Source of the DNA: a virus
Virus record (IMG/VR): IMGVR_UViG_3300044641_000973
Coordinates: 1 to 29,873 of that record
Strand: one strand, 5' to 3'
Length of the DNA: 29,873 bases
Notes under the pieces: generated by a model
Databases searched by the model: none
What the model was told of the DNA's origin: nothing
Seen by the model: the letters and a program-made list of their open reading frames with translations, nothing else
In this document: piece by piece, positions 13,241-20,310 of the stretch
How positions within the stretch are numbered: the stretch's first letter is position 1
Layout: each line of letters starts with the position of its first letter
Translations under genes and position numbers: made by a program

Positions 13241-13786
13241 ATGGTAAATATTTTAGGCATTGAAGTACCTAACCAATTGAATGAGTTGACAGTACAGCAA
13301 TTTGAAACAATCACCACTATCCACGCTAACACTGAGCTAGATGCTATTGACAAGCATTTGCAAGTGTTTGAATTCTTAGGAGTGCCCACAATAAAATGGG
13401 ATGATGTGGAGATTGAGGAGTTCAAAGAGATTGTGAAATCTTTCAATGACTTATCAGGAAAGCCTGAGCTAGTTAACACACTAGAGATAGATGGCTACAC
13501 TTATACTGCATTTGAGGATAAGTTCAAACTATCTGTAAAGGACACTAAGCACATTGAGAAGATTATGCACTCTAAACATAAAGGATATATCTCTGAGTTA
13601 TTAGCTGTTTTATTCAAGCGTACTGATCTAACTAAGGTAGAGCACTACTCAGATGCACACATCAAGCTGAAAGCAAAGTTGATCAGAGAATTGAAAGCTG
13701 AAATAGCTGTGCCATACCTTGTAGAGATTGGTCAGAAATTATCTAAACACATACCTAAGGATGCACCTACCGAAATCTTGGAGTGA
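13241..13786 (+). CDS. Tail assembly chaperone-like protein, paralog A (plus strand)
   Basis: A 181-residue protein, one of only two genes on the plus strand. It begins MVNILGIEVPNQLNELTVQQ and is helical and charged throughout. Its first 75 residues share a layout with the following gene: [VL]P-x4-E-[LI]-x-V-x-QF at the start, then an acidic (D/E)(V/I)EE(F/V) stretch at about 57-62. Together with the overlap with the next gene, this resembles the paired tail assembly chaperones (G/GT type) found before tape measure genes. The assignment is from pattern and context. Both genes are flipped relative to the tail block. Confidence 0.6.
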   Translation: MVNILGIEVPNQLNELTVQQFETITTIHANTELDAIDKHLQVFEFLGVPTIKWDDVEIEEFKEIVKSFNDLSGKPELVNTLEIDGYTYTAFEDKFKLSVKDTKHIEKIMHSKHKGYISELLAVLFKRTDLTKVEHYSDAHIKLKAKLIRELKAEIAVPYLVEIGQKLSKHIPKDAPTEILE

Positions 13787-14492
13787 GATAGATGTTCTAC
13801 AGTTCAAAGAGATTAGAGAGCTGTACACTATACCTGAGGTCTTCAATAGAGAGATTGAGATTCTTGCTATACTAGCTGATGTCAGTTCAGAAGAGCTTGA
13901 AGACCTTGATATAGAAGAGGTGACCGCTATGATTAGTCAGATTAAGTTCGTGAACTCTGAGCCATCTAAACAATACAAGCACCAACTTGATGACTACCAC
14001 TTCAAGTCATTAGATAAGTTGACTGTAGGTGAGTACATTGACTTAGAACACTACTTCTCAAAGGACTACAATCAAAACATTGGTCACATTGCATCCATTC
14101 TTTATAGACAAAAGTCAGTCAATCAGTGGAATGTTACTGTATTTGAGCCTTATGACTTCTCTCCTAGAGTTAGATATGAGTTGTTTGATGAGTATTGTAT
14201 CAATGACATCTATGGAATAATTCCTGAGTTCATAGCTTTTAGAGAAAACTTCATGGACACCTATGGAAATCTATTCCACGATGACAATGGAGAAGAGGAT
14301 GAGGATGAAAGACCTACCAACTCTCAAGAGTCCAAAGACTTACAGCTTAAAAAGAGTGAAATCAAATGGGGATGGGAGAGACTAATCTACTCCCTATGCA
14401 ATGAAGACTTAACTAAGTTTGAAGATGTCACAAATCTACCACTTATTATGACCTTTAATATGTTAGCCATGAAGAAAGAATTAAACATCTAA
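13761..14492 (+). CDS. Tail assembly chaperone-like protein, paralog B (plus strand)
   Basis: A 243-residue protein starting at the ATG at 13761 (MHLPKSWSEIDVLQFKEIRE); an upstream TTG frame to 13728 has no typical start. LPKSWSEI-x-VLQF is a pattern I associate with Bacteroidota phage tail chaperone genes. It overlaps paralog A by 26 nt in the +1 frame, and reading +1 at the UGA stop of A (skipping one base) would join the two proteins. Its N-terminus is paralogous to A. The C-terminal part is acidic (DDNGEEDEDE) then helical. The 3' end overlaps the convergent gene at 14481-14492. Confidence 0.6.
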   Translation: MHLPKSWSEIDVLQFKEIRELYTIPEVFNREIEILAILADVSSEELEDLDIEEVTAMISQIKFVNSEPSKQYKHQLDDYHFKSLDKLTVGEYIDLEHYFSKDYNQNIGHIASILYRQKSVNQWNVTVFEPYDFSPRVRYELFDEYCINDIYGIIPEFIAFRENFMDTYGNLFHDDNGEEDEDERPTNSQESKDLQLKKSEIKWGWERLIYSLCNEDLTKFEDVTNLPLIMTFNMLAMKKELNI

Positions 14493-14930
14493 TGGATAGC
14501 CTACTTTAAATCCTTCAGGTGGATCAAGAGCTTCAAATGTGTATGTAATTCTTTGATTCTTTTCAAGTATCTCAGCCACTTTAAGCATAGGATAACGCTT
14601 AGTCAACCATTCTGTGTACTGAGAGTATATCTCTGCTGTGATTCCTGAGTTATTAAGCTCATTTGTAAACTGGTTGACATAGTCTCTAGGAGTAATTACT
14701 CCACCATTCCATAAGAAAGCACCATTGTTAAGGAATATAAAATAGTACATAGCAATAATTTGTATCTCTAACTTCTCAAAGCTGGTAATCTTAGCATTGA
14801 TTCTGATAGATTCTACCAATGTACCTTGACCAGCTACTATATCATTCCTAAGTATTCTCTTAAGGATGTTAGCCATCCTTCTCCTAGTCTTATAGAGCAC
14901 ATTAAACTCTCCGTTGTTAGCGTATGCCAT
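14481..14930 (-). CDS. Hypothetical structural protein (149 aa)
   Basis: A 149-residue protein of the type MAYANNGEFNVLYKTRRRMANILKRI (read up to the Arg-rich helix), seen near the tail genes of Bacteroidota phages, with MYYFIFLNNGAFLWNGGVIT around residues 61-80 and QYTEWLTKRYPML near residue 105. It has no membrane segment; the aromatic centre should form strands. A tail or adsorption-apparatus protein is inferred from the surrounding genes. Its last 12 nt overlap the end of the convergent plus-strand gene, with no terminator between them. Confidence 0.6.
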   Translation of the reverse strand: MAYANNGEFNVLYKTRRRMANILKRILRNDIVAGQGTLVESIRINAKITSFEKLEIQIIAMYYFIFLNNGAFLWNGGVITPRDYVNQFTNELNNSGITAEIYSQYTEWLTKRYPMLKVAEILEKNQRITYTFEALDPPEGFKVGYPLDV

Positions 14931-15148
14931 TAGATTACTGTTGTTGGTTGTGGTACATAAGGGCTTAAAGGTATATCTAGCAAATAAGCATATTCAGTTG
15001 GTGCAATATCAACCTCATCTGAACTGCTCAAAAATAAGAAATAAACGTTATTTATATCCTGCACAAAGTTAAAGAAAGTATCTGAGTCAAAGAATACTCC
15101 TTGTAGACTTTCTGCTGTTTCTGTTGTTACTATTCTACCTTCTATCAT
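14930..15148 (-). CDS. Small hypothetical protein of fibre block (72 aa)
   Basis: A 72-residue acidic protein, strand-rich in the first half (MIEGRIVTTETAESLQGVFF), ending with a Pro-rich segment (IPLSPYVPQPTTVI). There is no signal or membrane segment. It is coupled to the lamin-G-like gene by ATGA and to the next gene by TAATG. No family recognised; a small tail or fibre accessory protein is suggested by position only. Confidence 0.6.
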   Translation of the reverse strand: MIEGRIVTTETAESLQGVFFDSDTFFNFVQDINNVYFLFLSSSDEVDIAPTEYAYLLDIPLSPYVPQPTTVI

Positions 15149-15942
15149 ACTTGTCTACTTAAACTTGTTTGAAACGCTTGTATTGCTGTGTAAAGATTAG
15201 CTATTTCAGTTGAATTCAAAGTATCTCCAAAATAAATAAATGCCATTTCTCTACTGTCATAACTATTAATTAAAGTTGATTGATTTCTTGCTCCAATAAC
15301 AACAGTTAAATTTGGTGGTGTGTTTAAGGTTGTAGGTGATGCCGTTCTAATTAAACTCCCATTTCTAAAAAGTTGCGTTTGTGTAGCACCCGTTTTTGAA
15401 ACAACAAACAATCCTCTAGTATCTGTAACAAAGTTGCCATTTCCATTAATTATCCGATTGTTAGCGGCAAAATAAGTATTATTATCTGTAAATTTAGGTG
15501 CTATTTGCAAGCCTTCAAATGAAAAACCACCGACAGCTCCAAATGATGCACCAGCTGTTATTGCATTATCTCTTACATAAGCACCCGCTGATATATTTGT
15601 TCCTGTTGTTTGAGTTGATAAATTGAAAAAACTATCTGCAAAAGCTGTTGTTCCGTTTCCTTTGATTCCAGTTGCTGAATGTGTCCAACCCGTTGAAAAA
15701 GTTAATCTAAAAGCTACATCTAAATCTCTTGGGTCTTTCAAGTTGAATTTATGCTGTGATGCTGTGCCACCTACTACTGGATAAATAGCTTTCATTTTAG
15801 TCCAAACCCCATAGGTTTTTAAGTCATCTACCAAAGTTATAATTGCACTTTTTTGTGTTGGGTCAGTTATTCCAGCCGCTGTGATAAACGCTTGTGCATC
15901 GTCAACTATTTTTGGCATTAAAGATATTAGGCTTCGGTACAT
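15145..15942 (-). CDS. Tail appendage protein, lamin-G/concanavalin-like, probable receptor binding
   Basis: A 265-residue protein. It begins with a helix (MYRSLISLMPKIVDDAQAFI) and continues with YGVWTKMKAIYPVVGG (68-83) and FNLKDPRDLDVAFRLTFSTG (around 90-109), followed by strand-rich sequence with FRNGSLIRTASP and VVIGARNQS, the jelly-roll pattern of lamin-G/concanavalin A-like domains. This layout is common in Bacteroidota phage fibre-region proteins, which probably bind the host surface. The start is either 15942 (16-nt overlap) or the Met at 15918. By hand count the central 600 bases hold nine CG dinucleotides, against two in an equal stretch of the tail-tip gene, suggesting separate acquisition. 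Confidence 0.65.
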   Translation of the reverse strand: MYRSLISLMPKIVDDAQAFITAAGITDPTQKSAIITLVDDLKTYGVWTKMKAIYPVVGGTASQHKFNLKDPRDLDVAFRLTFSTGWTHSATGIKGNGTTAFADSFFNLSTQTTGTNISAGAYVRDNAITAGASFGAVGGFSFEGLQIAPKFTDNNTYFAANNRIINGNGNFVTDTRGLFVVSKTGATQTQLFRNGSLIRTASPTTLNTPPNLTVVIGARNQSTLINSYDSREMAFIYFGDTLNSTEIANLYTAIQAFQTSLSRQV

Positions 15943-16679
15943 ACTCCAATTATATCAAATTTAGTATCTGTTGAATTGTAAATGCAACCAATATAAGTAG
16001 TCTTATTTGCAACAGTTGTTGTTGGTGCAGTTACTCCAATTGCTCTGAAATTAGTTCCGTATGCAATTGTTCTTGCTGTGCCATTATCTTTAATTCTTAT
16101 AATCAAACTTTGTCCCTCAACAAATGCTCCAGTAGGATTAGCAAGTGTTAAACCTACCGCCTGAGCTGTAATAGTTACAATATCATTTGTGCTTGTAGCT
16201 GTTACTGTAGCACTAGACGCAACTGTTTGAACTCTTGGATTCATAGATGTACTTACTGAGCCATCCGCCATTAAGTATTGACTAGACGTTCCACCAGTTT
16301 TAACCAATGTAGTAGCTTCAAGAGTACCAATAATTGTTGCAGCATTACCACTACCTGATGTCTTATTGACTTTAAGTCCTTCATTAGCACCACCCTTAGT
16401 GATTAACAATCCTATTCCACTACCACTTGAGTGAGTAGCTGTAAGAGTGTCTGTGCTACCATTGTGAGTGATTTGTATCGCATTAGTAGTAGTAGCTCCT
16501 ATATCAGTAACTTGTTGTAAATCCTGACTACCACCACTAGCAGAATTGATTATCTCTTGACCAGTAATTGACATTGTCTCATAACCAGTGCCTGTTAGGA
16601 CACTTACCTCAAGTAAATCTGTAGCTTGTAAGTTAGCTCCCTTAGGAGTCATTTGTGATATCTTCTGTCTACGTGCCAT
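15927..16679 (-). CDS. Tail fibre-like protein (250 aa)
   Basis: A 250-residue low-complexity protein rich in Thr, Ser, Gly and Ala. It begins MARRQKISQMTPKGANLQAT, a fibre N-terminus common in phages, has repeated short strands (TTTNAIQITHNGSTDTLTAT) in a beta-helix-like middle, and ends with a domain resembling other phage fibre ends (LIIRIKDNGTARTIAYGTNF, around residues 193-212). It should be trimeric and surface exposed. It begins 1 nt after a variant of the TACAATATAGG motif. Confidence 0.75.
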   Translation of the reverse strand: MARRQKISQMTPKGANLQATDLLEVSVLTGTGYETMSITGQEIINSASGGSQDLQQVTDIGATTTNAIQITHNGSTDTLTATHSSGSGIGLLITKGGANEGLKVNKTSGSGNAATIIGTLEATTLVKTGGTSSQYLMADGSVSTSMNPRVQTVASSATVTATSTNDIVTITAQAVGLTLANPTGAFVEGQSLIIRIKDNGTARTIAYGTNFRAIGVTAPTTTVANKTTYIGCIYNSTDTKFDIIGVCTEA

Positions 16680-16680
16680 A

Positions 16681-16691
16681 ACTATATTGTA
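16681..16691 (-). promoter_or_regulatory. TACAATATAG(T) start-site motif, copy 3 (variant)
   Basis: TACAATATAGT on the minus strand, differing from the others only in the last base, again exactly 1 nt before the ATG (16679) of a fibre-like gene, in a 29-base gap after the tail terminator gene. Confidence 0.5.
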
Positions 16692-16708
16692 TTGAGTTGA
16701 GAATTTAG

Positions 16709-18013
16709 TTATAAGATAGGATTGACCTCAAACGCTTCAAATGGACTACCTTCTTCGATTGTGTAAGTTCCGAAAGGGCAAGGGGTGTCTTCGGAAAGGG
16801 TTGCTTGTAATTCTCCACAATCACAAGGTGTTGTTGTAACTGAACCTAAATCTTCACCGTTTACAAATGACCAATTATCAGAGATTGGAGGGTTAATAAA
16901 TGGTGATTTAGGTAGTATATAAACAGTGCCATCCAAAGGTGTTAATAAGTTCTCATTAAAAATTAAATGCCAAGACTCTCCATCTGAAAAAGGTGAATCT
17001 ACAAAATAAATAGCATAATCAACACCGTTAGTAATTGGATTAAATCCTTTTATGTAAGTATTTTGACCTTCAAATATCCCAACTTTTAAAAGTTCAACTG
17101 TAGTTTCTCCGTAATTTACTGAAATACACTCAATTGATTGTGTTGTAACAGTTGTTGAGATTACTTCATAACCTTCTAATAAAGATGTCCAAGTTATAAA
17201 ATCTGTTGATTCTGCTACATTTACACTACCATTTACACTTCTTTGAATCCACTTTGTACCGTCAAAAAATACAGTACTTATAACAGCAGATTCTCCTGTA
17301 TTGTTTTGATTTATATATAAATAAACAGATTCCCCATTGTATTCATCAACTTTAACTGCAACGTTTGTAGATTCAACCCCTAAGTATGATGAAACATTAA
17401 CCACAACTTCTTTTTCACAACTTGAATTTACAAACCATTCTTCACCGTCTTTCTCAATTTCATATCCATCAAAATAATAATTTCCATCTTCTTCTTTCTC
17501 TACCTCCACCGTTACAGGCTCTTCACCTTCTAAGGTGTAGGTAACTGATATAGTGTCACAACCTACCACTACTGGCAACTTAAGAGGGACTTGACAATTA
17601 GTCCAATTACTGATGTCAACATCTAGATTCATTACCCACCCCGCTGCATAATCTAGTAGTTGGTTGTTCAATGGAGTGATAGACGGTGAGCCAACGATAT
17701 CAAAGCTATAATCATTACTAAAATTAAAATAGTTGATTAAGTCTACCAATATCTGATGGCAGTCTGATAATATCACTGTGATGTTAGCTCTATCCTTCTG
17801 AATGATATCTAAACAATATACTTCTAAGCTGATAGTGTTCACATCCATTGTAGTAGATGCCACAATTGGAGTGATAAACACCAAAGGATATCTCTCATCC
17901 TTAGTGGCAAAGTTAGGAAGTTGCTCATTGAAGTCACTACCTACTTTCTTAACTTGTAGGTGATCATTGTAAAATGCTTCAATCTTGTTTATTAGTGCTT
18001 GATAACTTGTCAT
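16709..18013 (-). CDS. Tail terminator-like protein fused to a surface domain
   Basis: A 434-residue protein. Residues about 1-140 (MTSYQALINKIEAFYNDHLQ ... LDYAAGWVMNLDVDISNW) match the tail terminator/completion-type protein of Bacteroidota phages, which normally ends there at about 140-150 residues. Here about 290 more residues follow: strand-rich, Glu/Val repeats (EGEEPVTVEVEKEEDGNYYF), an FFDGTKWIQRSVNG region and a Cys-rich end (CDCGELQATLSEDTPCPFGT). The addition looks like a surface or host-binding domain. An ATGA overlap with the tape measure stop couples expression. Function of the extra region is inferred. Confidence 0.7.
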   Translation of the reverse strand: MTSYQALINKIEAFYNDHLQVKKVGSDFNEQLPNFATKDERYPLVFITPIVASTTMDVNTISLEVYCLDIIQKDRANITVILSDCHQILVDLINYFNFSNDYSFDIVGSPSITPLNNQLLDYAAGWVMNLDVDISNWTNCQVPLKLPVVVGCDTISVTYTLEGEEPVTVEVEKEEDGNYYFDGYEIEKDGEEWFVNSSCEKEVVVNVSSYLGVESTNVAVKVDEYNGESVYLYINQNNTGESAVISTVFFDGTKWIQRSVNGSVNVAESTDFITWTSLLEGYEVISTTVTTQSIECISVNYGETTVELLKVGIFEGQNTYIKGFNPITNGVDYAIYFVDSPFSDGESWHLIFNENLLTPLDGTVYILPKSPFINPPISDNWSFVNGEDLGSVTTTPCDCGELQATLSEDTPCPFGTYTIEEGSPFEAFEVNPIL

Positions 18014-20310
18014 AATTCAGCGTTTCTTTGGATGCGTTTAACTCTATTTTGTGTTGATGTCATTTCAGTCTCACTTACTACAGCTGTGACTGTGAAGTTA
18101 GGTGTTGATTGGTCATTAGTATTATTATTGTTACCTACATTGTTAGCATTGTTGCTGTTGCCAAATAAGTTAGGAGTAGCCATTTGTCCAACATTAGACT
18201 GTGTAGTACCACCACTTACTGGGCTTGGAGCATTACCACCACCCTCAAAAGATGTAGCAGAGATAGCTGAGATAGATGCGGCAGTTGCTGCTATAGATGC
18301 GGCTATTCTTATACCTGATGCAATACCTAGAGTGAAGTCAGGTACTGATAAGATTGCTAAGATAGCTTGAGCTCCATTGATTGCAGCCATTGCTAAGTTC
18401 ATTTTCTTTTGTTGCTCAAATTGTTGCTTAAGTATAGCCTCTTCTTGCTTACTACCTTTCTCAACATTTTTCAATTTATTTCTAGTGCTGATTTCTTGAA
18501 CACTAGTGATAGCACTAAGTGCTTGTTTAGTAGTTTCAAAGCCTTCATTGATATTCTTTAAAGTCTTAGCTTGAGCTTCAGCTTCTATCTCTTCAATCTT
18601 TTTAGCTGTAGCCTCTTCTGCTGTGATTTTAGCTTGTCTATATTTTTCTCTGATAGCTTCTTTTTCAAGCTCAGATAAATCTAGGTTGTTAAGCTCAGCA
18701 AGTTTTTGAGCATCTAATGTAGCAAGTTGTTTAGCTAAGAATTCACTATTAAGTCTTACCTCCTCATCCTTGTTCCCTTTAAATCTTTCAAGCTCAAAGC
18801 CAGCCACTAACAATGCTGATTCTTGTCTTAATTTTTCAGCATCAATCTTTAATTTATTACTTTCAAATACCTTAGCTGTCTTTTGCGTTTCAATGCCAGC
18901 TAAGTCTTGTGCTAACTTGTCATTGATGTTCTTAATTTCAGCCGCTGTTAAAGTTTCATTCTGTAGCTTGACACTAGCCTCAGCTTCAAGCTGTGCTATC
19001 CTAGCTGTGAATTTTGCATCATCTGTAGTAGCAAGTAGTAAGTCATTCTCTTTTTTAGCTAGTAACTCTTTGTTAGCAACCGCTAGAGCAGTGTCAGCAT
19101 ACTTCTTGTTGATAGCATCCTCTTGTATTTTCTGAGCTTCTACTAGTGCAGTGCTGTCATTTCCAAATTGCTTAGCGTTAGCTATTCTTTTCTTGTAGTC
19201 TGAGGCTACATCATCAAGCTCTTTTTGTTGCGCGGTCTTCTTGCTGTCAGATACTAACTTAGCCGCTGTTGCAATCTCATCCTCAGATGCCTTATCACCA
19301 GCTATCCTTTTCTTAGTTGCCTCATCACTAGCCGCTTTAGCTTTAGATGCGTTCTCTTTCTCAATTTTTTCAGCATCCTCAGCTTCTTTCTTGTCAGCAT
19401 TGATTTTAGCAATTCGCTTATCACTGTATCCTTGCTTTCTAATCTCAGTCTCTTTTGCAATCTGCTTGTTCAAATCTTCAATGACCTTAGCATCTGCATT
19501 GTCACCTAGTTTCTTTTGATCCGCTAGTGCTTTTTTTGCTGTCTCTTTTCTTATGCCAGCTTCTTTAATCTGAACGTCACTTCTCTCTATCTCTAACTTC
19601 TTAGTGTCTTCACCTCTAGCCTTAGCCTCAGCTATCTCTCTATTCAAATCAGATACTACTCTAGCAGTTCTTTCCTCAGATGACTTAACTACTTTCTCAT
19701 TAGCGGCTAATGTCTTCTCAGCATTCTCTTCGGCTGCATGAGTTGTTAAACCAATTGCATCGGTCATAGCATAGAAACCATCAATCAGTGCATTTATAGG
19801 AGCCATTAATGCCTTAAGCACAATGTCAAGAACACCAAATGACTTCAACACCAATGCTACTACAGCAATGATAGCTACTACAGCGGCTACTATTAAAAAG
19901 ATTGGATTCATTAGGATAGTAAGTCCTAGCTTTATAAATGCCTTGCTCACAATACCTAACACTTCTGTGAAGTCCTTAAATCCTTTGCCAATGTCAGCTG
20001 GATTCAAGCTACCTAAATTCTTTGCGAATACCTTAGCTTTCTCACTTGCACCTTCAAAGTCTAGGGATGCAATATCTCCACTTATGCCAGCGAATGAATT
20101 ACTGATTGATTCAAATTTTGATCCAGCTGTAAAGACTGCCACTTGCTCGTTAGCATCTTTCAGCCTATCAGCAACCTCACCAGCTCTTCTTGCTAACTGC
20201 TCCATTGCCTCAGGGTCGGTAGCGTTAGCAATAGCACCTTTGAGCTCTCTAAGCTCAGCCTTCATAGCTCCAATGCCTGTTATCTTTAATGGTATCTCAA
20301 CTTCATTCAT
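18010..20310 (-). CDS. Tape measure protein
   Basis: A 766-residue protein with the features of a tail tape measure: long helical, Ala/Lys/Glu-rich coiled-coil stretches (about 200-620), one strongly hydrophobic segment (ILMNPIFLIVAAVVAIIAVVALVL, from about residue 132, length near 24 residues, given here in part), and a Gly/Asn-rich end (NNANNVGNNNNTNDQ). It fixes tail length and may be injected with the DNA. At the usual 0.15 nm per residue, a tail of about 115 nm is expected. It overlaps the tail-tip gene by 8 nt and the tail terminator-like gene by 4 nt. Confidence 0.88.
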   Translation of the reverse strand: MNEVEIPLKITGIGAMKAELRELKGAIANATDPEAMEQLARRAGEVADRLKDANEQVAVFTAGSKFESISNSFAGISGDIASLDFEGASEKAKVFAKNLGSLNPADIGKGFKDFTEVLGIVSKAFIKLGLTILMNPIFLIVAAVVAIIAVVALVLKSFGVLDIVLKALMAPINALIDGFYAMTDAIGLTTHAAEENAEKTLAANEKVVKSSEERTARVVSDLNREIAEAKARGEDTKKLEIERSDVQIKEAGIRKETAKKALADQKKLGDNADAKVIEDLNKQIAKETEIRKQGYSDKRIAKINADKKEAEDAEKIEKENASKAKAASDEATKKRIAGDKASEDEIATAAKLVSDSKKTAQQKELDDVASDYKKRIANAKQFGNDSTALVEAQKIQEDAINKKYADTALAVANKELLAKKENDLLLATTDDAKFTARIAQLEAEASVKLQNETLTAAEIKNINDKLAQDLAGIETQKTAKVFESNKLKIDAEKLRQESALLVAGFELERFKGNKDEEVRLNSEFLAKQLATLDAQKLAELNNLDLSELEKEAIREKYRQAKITAEEATAKKIEEIEAEAQAKTLKNINEGFETTKQALSAITSVQEISTRNKLKNVEKGSKQEEAILKQQFEQQKKMNLAMAAINGAQAILAILSVPDFTLGIASGIRIAASIAATAASISAISATSFEGGGNAPSPVSGGTTQSNVGQMATPNLFGNSNNANNVGNNNNTNDQSTPNFTVTAVVSETEMTSTQNRVKRIQRNAEL

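Noticed and set aside
18770-19135. Plus-strand frames of about 90-180 residues opposite the tape measure gene
   Set aside because: They are Ser/Ala-rich mirror frames of a helical coding sequence, with no start signals or motifs.
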